DNA of 64,000 nt from Bryobacter aggregatus MPL3 (GCF_000702445.1 NZ_JNIF01000003.1:4193810-4257809), one strand, 5' to 3'; shown: positions 55,209-64,000, counted from the stretch's first letter. The notes: a model not told the origin generated them from the sequence alone. Numbers and translations are program-made.

Positions 55209-55409
55209 GGCCGCGAAGGCTGTTCCCGGCGTCAGCAGGCAAATGCGTTAGGCATTCAACTCCCGTCATTGCAGAGGTTTAGCGCCGCCACCGTATCCCT
55301 GAGCGGCGCGATGACGAACTGCCGAGCCGTCACGTTTGCCAATTGTTGAAAAAGCGAAGCGTCCCTAGGATGCCAATCAAGACCCCCATTGAGGAGCCGG
55401 TTGAGAGGC

Positions 55410-55967
55410 ATGCGAAATTGGACGACATCAGAATCCCGATTGGTTGTTGCATGGGCCAAGGAACCGGAAGACGTGCGACGACCCATTGAAGCGTTGGCGA
55501 ATGAACTGGAGCGGACTCCGGAGGCAATCAAGGAGTTCCTTCGGCGTAGACTCCCGCGCGACCAGTGGCCGTGGCAGACGAAGCCACGATGGAACCGGCA
55601 CGAGCGCGATGCGATTGAGCGCGGGCAGAACCCAAATGGCCGCACCCAGGCAGCGTTTCGAAAGCACAAGCAACGAGTTGAGAAGCGAATGGATGAACTG
55701 GAGCATCAGCCGCTAACAGTGAAGCAAGTTGCGCACGATATCGGCCGCTCCCGCACGACAGTGCAGCGATTGCTGAAGAGTGGCTACCTTCGTCGGTTCA
55801 AGGGAGGAATCGCCGAGTCCTCGTTTGAGGCCTTTCTCCGGGAGCATCCCCACTTTGTACCCTATACAAAGTTGCCGCCGGCCCACAGGGAATGGCTGGT
55901 GCTGAATGGGTTCCCAGACCCATCGGCTTCGGTGAAGGTGCCCAGTGTGCGGGGATTGTTGGAGTGA
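55410..55967 (+). CDS. HTH DNA-binding protein, paralog of the 53507 gene
   Basis: 185 residues from the ATG at 55410; in-frame TTGs lie a few codons upstream. The N-terminus has a SANT-like helix set (NWTTSESRLVVAWAKEPEDV, ELERTPEAIKEFLRRRL); the middle is basic; then a MerR/excisionase-like HTH (LTVKQVAHDIGRSRTTVQRL) and the shared tail GYLRRFKGGIAESSFEAFLR ... WLVLNGFP. The tail aligns with that of the protein encoded at 53507-54256 over about 50 residues, so the two are diverged copies. Confidence 0.7.
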   Translation: MRNWTTSESRLVVAWAKEPEDVRRPIEALANELERTPEAIKEFLRRRLPRDQWPWQTKPRWNRHERDAIERGQNPNGRTQAAFRKHKQRVEKRMDELEHQPLTVKQVAHDIGRSRTTVQRLLKSGYLRRFKGGIAESSFEAFLREHPHFVPYTKLPPAHREWLVLNGFPDPSASVKVPSVRGLLE

Positions 55968-55983
55968 ACATTCATGCTTCTCC

Positions 55984-56008
55984 GTCAATCGACGGATCGC
56001 CGACGATC
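55984..56008 (+). repeat. Upstream repeat motif, copy 1 (before methyltransferase)
   Basis: A 25-base element, beginning GTCAATCGACGGATCGC and continuing CGACGATC, ends 52 bases before the methyltransferase ATG. The same element precedes two further genes (56874 and 58116). Confidence 0.6.
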
Positions 56009-56060
56009 CTGGACGGGATTGGTAAAAACTATGCCGTTTCCCGTGAGTAGACTGAAAGTC

Positions 56061-56798
56061 ATGCGAAGCCTTGGAGCGCTCCTGCTGGTGTCAATGTGCG
56101 CATCAGCGCAACCCGGCGACTACAACATCCTTTATTCAAGTGGCTCAGATGTATTCACTCGCGAACCAAACGCTTTACTGGTTGAAGCGGTTCGGAACCG
56201 CAAACCGGGACGCGCATTGGACGTCGGAATGGGACAAGGGCGCAATGCGCTCTTCCTTGCCCGGAACGGTTGGGACGTTACCGGGTTCGATTCCGCCGAC
56301 GAGGGAATTCGGCAAGCCAAATTGGAAGCCGCACGCCTCGCTGTCCGACTCACTGCAGAAGTCAGTACCTTCGAAGCCTTTGATTTCGGCACGGAAAAGT
56401 GGGACCTGATCGTCTTGACGTACGAACCGACCAAAGCCATCGCGCCGAGGGTAGCCCAGGCGTTGCGGCCTGGTGGCATTGTCGTTGTGGAAGACAGGCA
56501 TCTAGACACCAGACGAGTTTGGCCAACCGGAACATTCGGAAACAACGAACTGCTTTCATTATTCAGCGGGCTTCGAGTCATCAAGTACGAGGACGTCTGG
56601 GCACGGCCGGATTGGAGTGTCAAGAAACTCGAAGAGCGCCTAGTCAGGCTGGTTGCGGAGAAGCCGCCTCCGAAAGCGGCGGGCTGCATCTGGGAAGGCA
56701 GAGCGGTCGCTGCAGGTGCTAGCGTTTGTTGGGACACCGCGTTGTTGCGCTGCGGGGCTGATGGATGGAATTTCACCCGCGAGAAGTGCCCTCGGTGA
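56061..56798 (+). CDS. Class I SAM-dependent methyltransferase with signal peptide
   Basis: 245 residues from the ATG at 56061; an open frame upstream to 55974 would only add residues ahead of the signal. The N-terminus RSLGALLLVSMCASAQ is a signal peptide. RALDVGMGQGRNALFLA is motif I of the class I methyltransferase fold, with the acidic end of strand 2 at VTGFDSA, motif II-like WDLIVLTYE and ALRPGGIVVVED as motif III. The fold is clear; the methyl acceptor is not. An exported SAM enzyme is odd because SAM is cytoplasmic, so the enzyme may be membrane-anchored facing in, or the signal may be misleading. Confidence 0.8.
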   Translation: MRSLGALLLVSMCASAQPGDYNILYSSGSDVFTREPNALLVEAVRNRKPGRALDVGMGQGRNALFLARNGWDVTGFDSADEGIRQAKLEAARLAVRLTAEVSTFEAFDFGTEKWDLIVLTYEPTKAIAPRVAQALRPGGIVVVEDRHLDTRRVWPTGTFGNNELLSLFSGLRVIKYEDVWARPDWSVKKLEERLVRLVAEKPPPKAAGCIWEGRAVAAGASVCWDTALLRCGADGWNFTREKCPR

Positions 56799-56873
56799 AT
56801 CGTGGCGGTTGTGTCATGCCGACCTTCGTTCAAATCGCGTGGTGTTGAGCTATTCATCCCGAACGTTCGATTC

Positions 56874-56898
56874 GTCAATTGCCGGATCGCCGGACGAT
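56874..56898 (+). repeat. Upstream repeat motif, copy 2 (before serine hydrolase)
   Basis: GTCAATTGCCGGATCGCC followed by GGACGAT, differing from copy 1 by a few substitutions and one inserted G. After it, GCCGTTTTTCGCGAGT echoes GCCGTTTCCCGTGAGT after copy 1, so the similarity runs past the core. Confidence 0.6.
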
Positions 56899-56999
56899 AA
56901 GGGATTTACTGCTCAATCAAATCTTCGCCGTTTTTCGCGAGTTTGGATTTTCATCTGGCCGAACTACACTAGAATCATGAGCTTTGCCCACGGGTCCTG

Positions 57000-58061
57000 A
57001 TGGCACGAGTCCGATTTGTGCTCTGCGGAATTCTGCTATCAAGTGCGATTCTCTCTTGCGACTCCTCACGGGGAACGCGAATGCGGCGCGAGCGTCTCGA
57101 GTCGGAGGCACGAGCGTTGGCTGCGTTGAAGCACTTCTCCGGTTCGGTCCTCGTAGCGGAGGGAAACAGCACCCTGCTCGATGCGTCATTTGGCCTCGCC
57201 GACTCCGTCTCGGGAGAGGCAAACACGACCAGCACAAAGTTCCGGATCGGATCCATCACCAAGCAATTCACCGCAGTACTAATCGAGCTTCTTCGCGAGG
57301 AAGGAACACTGCGGCTTACCGATCCTGTCTCGAAATACATCCAAGGGAGCCCGGTTGCTTGGGCGGGCGTTACGATTCATCAGGCTCTAAACCACACGTC
57401 GGGAATTGCCGACTTCACCGACGATCCGAGATTTGAGCAGTGGTCGTCCACCACAAGGACGCCCGCTGAGACCATTGCATTCTTCCGCGAACGACCGCTC
57501 GAGTTTCCGTCAGGGAGCAAGTTTCAATACAGCAATTCGAATTACATCCTTCTGGGTGGGGTGGTGGAAACGGCAAGTGGAAGACGATTTGGAGACCTGC
57601 TGAGAGAAAAACTCCTGATCCCCTTGCGCATGATTGACTCAGGCTTGGATGAAGGCGACCAACTTGATTTGACCCGCCGGGCAAAGGGACATGTGCTGAC
57701 GAATGGAGCCCTGCGCCCCAGTCTAAGCCCGGTCTCGGCGGCTTGGGCCGCGGGCGGGATGTATTCTACGACCGGCGACCTGTTGCGGTGGGTGCAAGGC
57801 CTCTTCGGACTCCGGGTTGTCTCTGATGAGTCGCTTCGACAAATGACAGGAGCGGGACGAATCGACTACGCTTATGGCTTCGCCTTGTCTGTCTTTCAAG
57901 GCGAGCTTCTGGTTTGGCACGACGGCAGTATAGATGGATTCTCAGCGTACCTGAGCTACCTCCCGGCACGAGGCATTACCGTAATCATCCTAAGCAATGT
58001 TGAGAACGACGAGGTCGTTGATTCGATGCACTCAGGCCTTCTGGCGGTGGCGCGAGAGTAG
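57000..58061 (+). CDS. Serine hydrolase lipoprotein (beta-lactamase family)
   Basis: 353 residues with a lipobox AILSC (Cys20). GSITKQF is the SxxK catalytic motif, FQYSNSNY the Tyr-x-Asn motif, and VWHDGSIDGF the third motif (HDG in place of KTG). It resembles periplasmic D-aminopeptidase/esterase relatives of class C beta-lactamases. A 7-codon reading frame (56977-57000, MSFAHGS) ends with TGA overlapping the ATG, so translation may restart from it. Its first 118 bases are outside, and the rest inside, the left arm of the large inverted repeat, and a damaged mirror copy exists at 63055-64000. Confidence 0.88.
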   Translation: MARVRFVLCGILLSSAILSCDSSRGTRMRRERLESEARALAALKHFSGSVLVAEGNSTLLDASFGLADSVSGEANTTSTKFRIGSITKQFTAVLIELLREEGTLRLTDPVSKYIQGSPVAWAGVTIHQALNHTSGIADFTDDPRFEQWSSTTRTPAETIAFFRERPLEFPSGSKFQYSNSNYILLGGVVETASGRRFGDLLREKLLIPLRMIDSGLDEGDQLDLTRRAKGHVLTNGALRPSLSPVSAAWAAGGMYSTTGDLLRWVQGLFGLRVVSDESLRQMTGAGRIDYAYGFALSVFQGELLVWHDGSIDGFSAYLSYLPARGITVIILSNVENDEVVDSMHSGLLAVARE

Positions 58062-58115
58062 GCTCTCCCCTTGTCGCGCAGTGTAGCGCAATGCCGGCCG
58101 GATCACGCACGATTC

Positions 58116-58140
58116 GTCGATTGACCGATCGCCGACGATG
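58116..58140 (+). repeat. Upstream repeat motif, copy 3 (before padR)
   Basis: GTCGATTGACCGATCGCC then GACGATG, matching copies 1 and 2. It lies 172 bases before the padR ATG and about 140 before the PadR-like operator. A reverse-complement copy exists in the right arm of the inverted repeat near 62978-63002. Confidence 0.6.
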
Positions 58141-58279
58141 GGGGCAAGATCAATAAACACTACTCCGCTGATCATGGGTTGATTGATTCACGGAAACTGC
58201 GGAGAAATGGCTCCTTTACAGAGACTCCGGAGTATCTGTTCGCAACCGCATGGAGAGCCCCGGCGAATTCACACGGAGT

Positions 58280-58298
58280 GATATAGAATCTCTATATC
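58280..58298. promoter_or_regulatory. Inverted repeat, likely PadR operator
   Basis: GATATAGA, 3-base spacer ATC, TCTATATC: a perfect 8-base dyad ending 14 bases before the padR ATG. AT-rich dyads of this shape are known PadR-family binding sites, so it is probably autoregulatory. Confidence 0.7.
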
Positions 58299-58312
58299 GA
58301 TGTCCTACAGCT

Positions 58313-58645
58313 ATGACAGAGCCATCTCTTGAGCTCCTTAAAGGTACGCTGGATCTCCTAATCTTGCGGACACTGGAACTGCACCCGATGCACGGCTCCG
58401 CCATCGCGGAGCGTATTGCTCAGGTTACGCACGGCGCCTTTCAGGTCAAGGCTGGATCGTTGTTCCCCGCACTTCATCGCCTCGAACAGGAGGGGTCTAT
58501 CACGGGCAGTTGGCAAGAGTCTGCGTTGGGTCGCCGGGTCCGGACGTATACCCTGACCCCCGACGGCATCAAGCAGTTGTCCGCAGAACAGAAGACCTGG
58601 ACACGGATTGTTCAGGCAATGACCGCACTCCTGGAGTCAACCTGA
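58313..58645 (+). CDS. PadR-family transcriptional repressor
   Basis: 110 residues from the ATG at 58313. LELLKGTLDLLILRTLELHP followed by MHGSAIAERI is the PadR winged-helix start; SLFPALHRLEQEGSITG and YTLTPDGIKQL are the family's second and wing segments. The ADOP permease gene begins 1 base after its stop, the usual acidobacterial PadR-ADOP pair, so the repressor probably controls that pump. The operator dyad at 58280-58298 lies just upstream. An indel separates this copy from its mirror at 62473-62816. Confidence 0.92.
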   Translation: MTEPSLELLKGTLDLLILRTLELHPMHGSAIAERIAQVTHGAFQVKAGSLFPALHRLEQEGSITGSWQESALGRRVRTYTLTPDGIKQLSAEQKTWTRIVQAMTALLEST

Positions 58646-58646
58646 C

Positions 58647-60558
58647 ATGCGAATCGCCAGAGGGTTGAACCGGCTATTTGCGAACCTGTTTCGCAGACAG
58701 GATGCCGATAATTCACTTGACGCCGAAATCAGGGACTATGTGGAGGAACAAACCAAACGGCTTGTTGATTCTGGCATGCCCGCCGACAAAGCGCGACGTC
58801 TGGTATTGGTGGAAACAGGAGGGATTGATTCCATCAAGGAAGGTGTCCGGGACGTGTGGATTGGACGAGGAATTAGGACAACGGCTGATGACGTTCGCTT
58901 TGCGTGCCGCTGTCTGATGCGAGCACGCGGGTTTGCGACGATTGTGATCGCGACCATGGCGCTCGGAATGGGCGCGACCCTGACGATGTTTAGCCTGATG
59001 CGCGGGGTAATGTGGCGCCCGTTGCCTTATCCAGAACCCGACCGAATTGTCACGATTCAAGTTGATGCAAGGAGCGTTGCCAACGCGGGTGCGGCACTTG
59101 GCGAAGTGCTCGACTTGAAGGAACGTAGCCATTCTCTCGAACAGGTTTCGATGCTTGACACGGGCACGGCGACGCTCACGTACAGAGGCGAGTCCGAGCG
59201 CGTGACGCATGCGGGTGTTTCCGATAATTTTCTTCCATTGCTGGGCGCACGACCGACCCTCGGAAGGCTTCTTGATTCGCGACTCGACAACCCTAAGTCG
59301 GCGCCGTCCGCCATTCTCATCAGCGGCGAACTTTGGCGGCGCCGCTTCTCCTCAGATCCCCGCGTCATCGGAAGAACCGTACGGGTTGATGATCAGGACG
59401 TGCAAATTGCCGGGGTCCTTGCGGCAGATTTCCGCCTCTTCCTGCCACCGGCCGCCAGCGCCGCAGAGGAAATCGACGTCTGGTTTCCCTTTGCTATGAG
59501 TCCGACCCGGCAGTACCGAGGGATCCCCATCCTCGCGCGGCTCAGGACCGGCGCTACTCTCAGTGAAGCGAACGCTGAGTTGCAAACGATCGCGTCTCAG
59601 TTTCAACAGGAACATCCGCTGTATTATGCCGGCGCTACAGGATGGCAAGCAGCTCAACTCGATCGCGAATTGAGTAACAGACTCCGGTTTACAGCGGTGC
59701 GCTCCAGGAGGCAGTCACACGCGATGCCCGGCCAAAGTTGATTCTGTTAGCGAGCGTCGTTGGATTTGTGCTTTTGTTGGCGTGCGCGAATGTCGCTAAC
59801 CTTTTATTGGCCAGAGGCACGGTTCGACAGCGGGAATTTGAGATCCGCTCCGCGCTGGGTGCGGGTAGCGTCAGGATTTCCCGGCAACTGCTCACCGAAA
59901 GTCTCCTGCTCGCGGTTCGTATCTTCATGCGTTGGTCTGATTCTGGCGCGCTTTGCACTCCAAGTCATCGCCAGCGCTAGCGCTTCTCAGGTTCCCTTGC
60001 ACTCAAGGATCGCACTCGATACAGAGGTGGCAATCTTCGCTGTTGCCTTGGCCGTGGTTACGAGCCTTCTTTTCGGACGCTGCCTGCGTGGCGCTCCTCA
60101 TCAGTCCACTCGCCCTCGCGGCAAACCGTGCACAGACACGAAGACCAGTTCGCGGAATCTGCAACGTACGCTGTCGTGATCGAGCGCCCTGTCGATCGTG
60201 CCCCTGGCTTGCGGTGGCCTCATCCTACGGTCTTTCTGAACCTCCTGGACGCGCTCCGGATTTGACCCTACCCACGTCGTCACCCACCCAGGTACCCTTC
60301 AGCCTGCGTCTCTACCCGAAAGCCGAAGCAGCAGTGGACGTGTCAGCGCGAAGTGATGATGGAGTACGAGCTATCCTGGTGTCAAGCAGTGAGCGCTGCT
60401 GGACCTTGCCCTCTCTCCCAACCAACAGAAGCCGCCGGTCGGGCGTGTCGACCGAGCGGACGATCCGCCGATCCTGGCAACCCAACAGGGAGCCATGCCT
60501 GGATATCTTGGAGTGGTTGGACGCCTTTGCTTGCAGTCGTGACCTTTACGGAGCGACG
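58647..60558 (+). pseudogene. ADOP/MacB-like ABC permease, frameshifted and cut
   Basis: The frame from 58647 is clean to about 59690 (MacB-type periplasmic domain start, N-terminal PADKARR prefix, first membrane helix near TIVIATMALGMGATLTMFSL), then shifts. The continuation is readable in another frame (59700-59960: [20 protein letters not shown], then [19 protein letters not shown]) and again in a third ([20 protein letters not shown] at about 59970-60060). The C-terminal half, which should reach ~800 residues, runs into the fold point at 60,562. The shifts look like sequencing indels; the true gene is probably intact and continues outside this sequence. Confidence 0.75.
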
Positions 60559-60565
60559 AGTGACA

Positions 60566-62471
60566 TCGTCATCCGTAAAGTCACGACCTGCAAGCAAAGG
60601 CGTTCCAACCACTCCAAGATATCCAGGCATGGCTCCCTGTTGGGTTGCCAGGACGGCGGATCGTCCGGTCGGTCGACACGCCCGACCGGCGCTTCTGTTG
60701 GTTGGGAGAGAGGGGCAAAGGTCCAGCAGCGCTCACTGCTTGAACACCAGGAATAGCTCGTTACTCCATCAATCACTTCGCGCAATGACCGTCCACTGCT
60801 GCTCGGCTTTCGGGTAGAGACGCAGCTGAAGGGTACCTGGTGGTGACGACGTGGGTAGGGTCAACATCCGAGAGGCGCGTCCAGGAGTTCAGAAATGACC
60901 GTAGATGAGGCCCGCAAGCCAGGGGCACGATCGACAGGGCGACTTCGATCACGACAACGGTACGCTGCAGATTCCGCGAACTGGTCTTCTGGTCTGTGGC
61001 ACGGTTTGCCGCGAGCGAGTGGACTGATGAGGAGCGCCACGCAGGCAGCGTCCGAAAAGAAGGCTCGTAACCACGGCCAAGGCAACAGCGAAGATTGCCA
61101 CCTCTGTATCGGTGCGATCCTTGAGTGCAAGGGAAACCTGAGAAGCGCTAGCGCTGCGATGACTTGGAGTGCAAGCGCGCAGAATCAGACCAACGCATGA
61201 AGATACGAACGCGAGCAGGAGATTTCGGTGAGCAGTTGCCGGGAAATCCTGACGCTACCCGCACACCAGCGCGGAGCGGATCTCAAATTCCCGCTGTCGA
61301 ACCGTGCCTCTGGCACATAAAGGTTAGCGACATTCGCGCACGCCAACAAAAGCACAAATCCAACGACGCTCGCTAAACAGATCAACTTTGGCCGGGCATC
61401 GCGTGTGACTGCCCCTGGAGCGGCACCGCTGTAACCGGAGTCTGTACTCAATTCGCGTCGAGTTGAGCTGCTTGCCATCCTGTAGCGCCGCATAATACAG
61501 CGGATGTTCCTGCTTGAAACTGAGACGCGATCGTCTTGCAACTCAGCGTTCGCTTCACTGAGAGTAGCGCCGGTCCTGAGCCGCGCGAGGATGGGGATCC
61601 CTCGGTACTGCCGGGTCGACTTCATAGCAAAGGAAACCAGACGTCGATTTCTCTCGCGGCGCTGGCGGCCGTGGCAGGAAGAGGCGGAAATCTGCCGCAA
61701 GGACCCCGGCAATTTGCACGTCCTGATCATCCAACCGTACGGTTCTCCGATGACGCGGGATCTGAGGAGAAGCGGCGCCGCCAAAGTTCGCCGCTGATGA
61801 GAATGGCGGACGGCGCCGACTTAGGGTTGTCGAGTCGCGAATCAAGAAGCCTTCCGAGGGTCGGTCGTGCGCCCAGCATGGAAGAAGAATTATCGGAAAC
61901 ACCGCATGGCGTCACGCGCTCGGACTCGCTCTGTACGTGAGCGTCGCCGTGCCCGTGTCAAGCATCGAAACCTGTTCGAGAGAATGGCTACGTTTCCTTC
62001 AAGTCGAGCACTTTCGCCAAGTGCGCCCACCCGCTTCGGCAACGCTCCTTGCATCAACTTGGATCGTGCCACTCGTCGGGTTCTGGATAAGGCAACGGGC
62101 GCCACATTACCCCGCGCATCAGGCTAAACATCGTCAGGGTCGCGCCCATTCCGAGCGCCATGGTCCGCGATCACAATCGTCGCAAACCCGCGTGCTCGCA
62201 TCAGACAGCGGCACGCAAAGCGAACGTCCATCAGCCGTTGTCCTAATTCCTCGTCCAATCCACACGTCCCGGACACCTTCCTTGATGGAATCAATCCCTC
62301 CTGTTTCCACCCATACCGACGTCGCGCTTTGTCGGCGGGCATGCCAGAATCAACAAGCCGTTTGTTTGTTCCTCCACATAGTCCCTGATTTCGGCGTCAA
62401 GTGAATTATCGGCATCCTGTCTGCGAAACACAGGTCGCAAATAGCCGGTTCAACCCTCTGGCGATTCGCAT
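60566..62471 (-). pseudogene. Mirror copy of the ADOP permease, multiply frameshifted
   Basis: ATG at 62471 corresponds to 58647. Recognisable pieces occur in changing frames: NPKSAPSAILISGELWRRRF near 61800, [20 protein letters not shown] near 61370, and GYLGVVGTPLLAGRDFTDDD near 60570-60630, the last being a typical ADOP sequence that the left arm lacks in readable form. Not an independent gene. Confidence 0.75.
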
Positions 62472-62472
62472 G

Positions 62473-62816
62473 TCAGGTTGACTCCAGGAGTGCGGTCATT
62501 GCCTGAACAATCCGTGTCCAGGTCTTCTGTTCTGCGACAACTGCTTGATGCCGTCGGGGTCAGGGTATACGTCCGGACCCCGGCGACCCAACGCAGACTC
62601 TTGCCAACCTGCCCGTGATAGACCCCTCCTGTTCGAGGCGATGAAGTGCGGGGAACAACGATCCAGCTTGACCTGAAAGGCGCCGTGCGTAACCTGAGCA
62701 ATACGCTCCGCGATGGCGGAGCCGTGCATCGGGTGCAGTTCCAGTGTCCGCAAGATTAGGAGATCCAGCGTACCTTTAAGGAGCTCAAGAGATGGCTCGT
62801 CATAGCTGTAGGACAT
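62473..62816 (-). pseudogene. Mirror copy of padR, frameshifted
   Basis: From 62816 the frame reads SYSYDEPSLELLKGTLDLLI, a one-base indel relative to the left copy having fused an upstream ATG to the PadR frame. Further indels break it near 62,640 and 62,580. The PadR-like operator dyad is also degraded in this arm. Confidence 0.75.
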
Positions 62817-63054
62817 CGATATATGCAGATTCTATATCACTCCGTGTGAATTCCCGGGGCTCCTCCATGCGGTGCGAACAGATACTCCGGAGTCTCTGTA
62901 AAGGAGCCATTTTCCGCAGTTTCCGTGAATCAATCAACCCCATGATCAGCGGAGTAGTGTTTATTGATCTTGCCCCCATCGTCGGCGATCGGTCAAATCG
63001 ACGAATCGTGCGTGATCCGGCCGGCATTGCGCTACACTGCGCGACAAGGGAGAG

Positions 63055-64000
63055 CCTACTCTCGCGCCACCGCCAGAAGGCCTGAGTGCCATCCGAATCA
63101 ACGACCTCGTCGTTCTCAACATTGCTTAGGATCGATTACGGTAATGCCTCCGTGCCGGGAGGTAGCTCAGGTACGCTGAGAATCCATCTATACTGCCGTC
63201 GTGCCAAACGCAGAAGCTCGCCTTGAAAGAAGACAAGGCGAAGCCATAAGCGTAGTCGATTCGTCCCGCTCCTGTCATTTGTCGAAGCGACTCATCAGAG
63301 ACACCCGGAGTCCGAAGACGGCCTTGCACCACCGCAACAGGTCGCCGGTCGTAGAATACATCCCGCCGCGGCCAAGCCGCCGAGACCGGGGCTTAGACTG
63401 GGGCGCAGGGCTCCATTCGTCAGCACATGTCCCTTTGCCCGGCGGTCAAAGTCAGTTGGTCGCCTTCATCCAAGCCTGAGTCAATCATGCGCAAGGGATC
63501 AGGAGTTTTTCTCTCAGCAGGTCTCCAAATCGTCTTCCACTTGCCGTTTCCACCACCCCACCCAGAAGGATGTAATTCGAATTGCTGTATTGAAACTTGC
63601 TCCCTGACGGAAACTCGAGCGGTCGTTCGCGGAAGAATGCAATGGTCTCAGCGGGCGTCCTTGTGGTGGACGACCACTGCTCAAATCTCGGATCGTCGGT
63701 GAAGTCGGCAATTCCCGACGTGTGGTTTAGAGCCTGATGAATCGTAACGCCCGCCCAAGCAACCGGGCTCCCTTGGATGTATTTCGAGACAGGATCGGTA
63801 AGCCGCAGTGTTCCTTCCTCGCGAAGAAGCTCGATTAGTACTGCGGTGAATTGCTTGGTGATGGATCCGATCCGGAACTTTGTGCTGGTCGTGTTTGCCT
63901 CTCCCGAGACGGAGTCGGCGAGGCCAAATGACGCATCGAGCAGGGTGCTGTTTCCCTCCGCTACGAGGACCGAACCGGAGAAGTGCTTCAACGCAGCCAA
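63055..64000 (-). pseudogene. Mirror copy of the serine hydrolase, partial and frameshifted
   Basis: The outermost part (63498-64000) is translated identically to the left copy (GSITKQF, FQYSNSNY present); from about 63,497 inward, towards the stop codon, indels break the frame, with readable remains such as GRIDYAYGFALS. The 5' end is beyond the window. Confidence 0.8.

Larger units (their letters stand above)
57118..60561 (+). repeat. Left arm of a ~3.4 kb inverted repeat
   Basis: This arm is mirrored by 60563-64000. The padR region (58300 vs 62816), ADOP ATG (58647 vs 62471) and hydrolase body (57118 vs 64000) each sum to about 121,117, i.e. one centre near 60,560. Left-arm genes read cleanly until about 59,690, then frames break toward the centre. 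Confidence 0.9.
60563..64000 (-). repeat. Right arm of the inverted repeat (error-rich copy)
   Basis: Reverse complement of the left arm with scattered small indels, some in homopolymers: for example CCCC at 57620-57623 reads as GGG at 63495-63497, and CCCC at 59359-59362 as GGG at 61757-61759. The arm runs off the window, so its full length is not visible. The centre has a near-perfect hairpin (CTTTACGGA 60544-60552 with TCCGTAAAG 60572-60580). Confidence 0.9.

Noticed and set aside
55256..55411. 51-codon frame on the minus strand between the unknown gene and the second HTH gene
   Set aside because: Composition is weakly coding-like, but there is no ribosome site, it overlaps the HTH start and no family is recognisable.
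60353..60817. Apparent open frames around the centre of the inverted repeat
   Set aside because: They run across the fold point in damaged ADOP sequence and have no independent support.
62792..63480. Plus-strand open frames in the right arm
   Set aside because: They are antisense readings of the mirrored padR upstream region and hydrolase.

Overview
The window looks like a chromosomal segment of an Acidobacteriota bacterium, most likely of the Solibacter/Bryobacter type. The evidence is the combination of Oar-like TonB-dependent receptors with an N-terminal carboxypeptidase-regulatory domain, a Ser/Thr kinase next to an ECF sigma factor, a PadR regulator with an acidobacterial-type orphan MacB permease (ADOP), many exported proteins, and a fairly GC-rich, tightly packed layout with ATGA stop/start overlaps. 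This assignment is inference; there is no rRNA in the window.

Bases 1-45,650 are ordinary chromosome. In order: a truncated TonB receptor and an exported esterase (1-4.0 kb); three coupled small genes of unknown role and a SurA-like prolyl isomerase (4.0-6.9 kb); a lipoprotein and a second TonB receptor (6.9-10.3 kb); a membrane protein, L-2-hydroxyglutarate oxidase and an HNH protein (10.3-13.1 kb); a sigma factor/thioredoxin operon divergent from a TPR kinase (13.1-16.6 kb); ndk-sucD-sucC and trpD (16.7-20.2 kb); a GMC dehydrogenase with its Tat subunit (20.3-23.3 kb); an RND drug-efflux operon (23.4-29.2 kb); a NarL-type two-component system divergent from a heavy-metal CzcCBA/CusCBA operon (29.2-36.7 kb); a serine hydrolase; pyrR-pyrB-pyrC (38.1-40.8 kb); a PqaA-like protein; and the homodimeric pyruvate dehydrogenase E1 gene aceE (to 45.65 kb).

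A tRNA-Asn gene at 45,913 marks the start of an accessory island. A tyrosine integrase and an excisionase-like HTH protein follow at once. Then comes a four-gene operon reading leftward: ECF-like sigma factor, membrane zinc-finger anti-sigma candidate, S41/PDZ peptidase and an exported TPR-CHAT caspase-like protease. Three adjacent pairs are joined by ATGA overlaps or a short gap, so these genes are probably made together. I regard this protease/sigma cassette as the best candidate for an undescribed system. Beyond it lie two paralogous DNA-binding proteins flanking an unknown gene, an exported methyltransferase, a serine-hydrolase lipoprotein and a PadR-ADOP pair. Three of the gene starts in this last part carry the same 25-base upstream motif.

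From about 57,118 to the end of the window the sequence folds back on itself. Bases 60,563-64,000 are the reverse complement of 57,118-60,561, but with scattered one-base indels, several in homopolymers. The ADOP gene is frameshifted and cut at the fold point, and every gene on the right arm is a damaged mirror copy. This is most likely a long-read fold-back artefact at a poorly supported contig end, so features right of about 59,690 should not be taken at face value.
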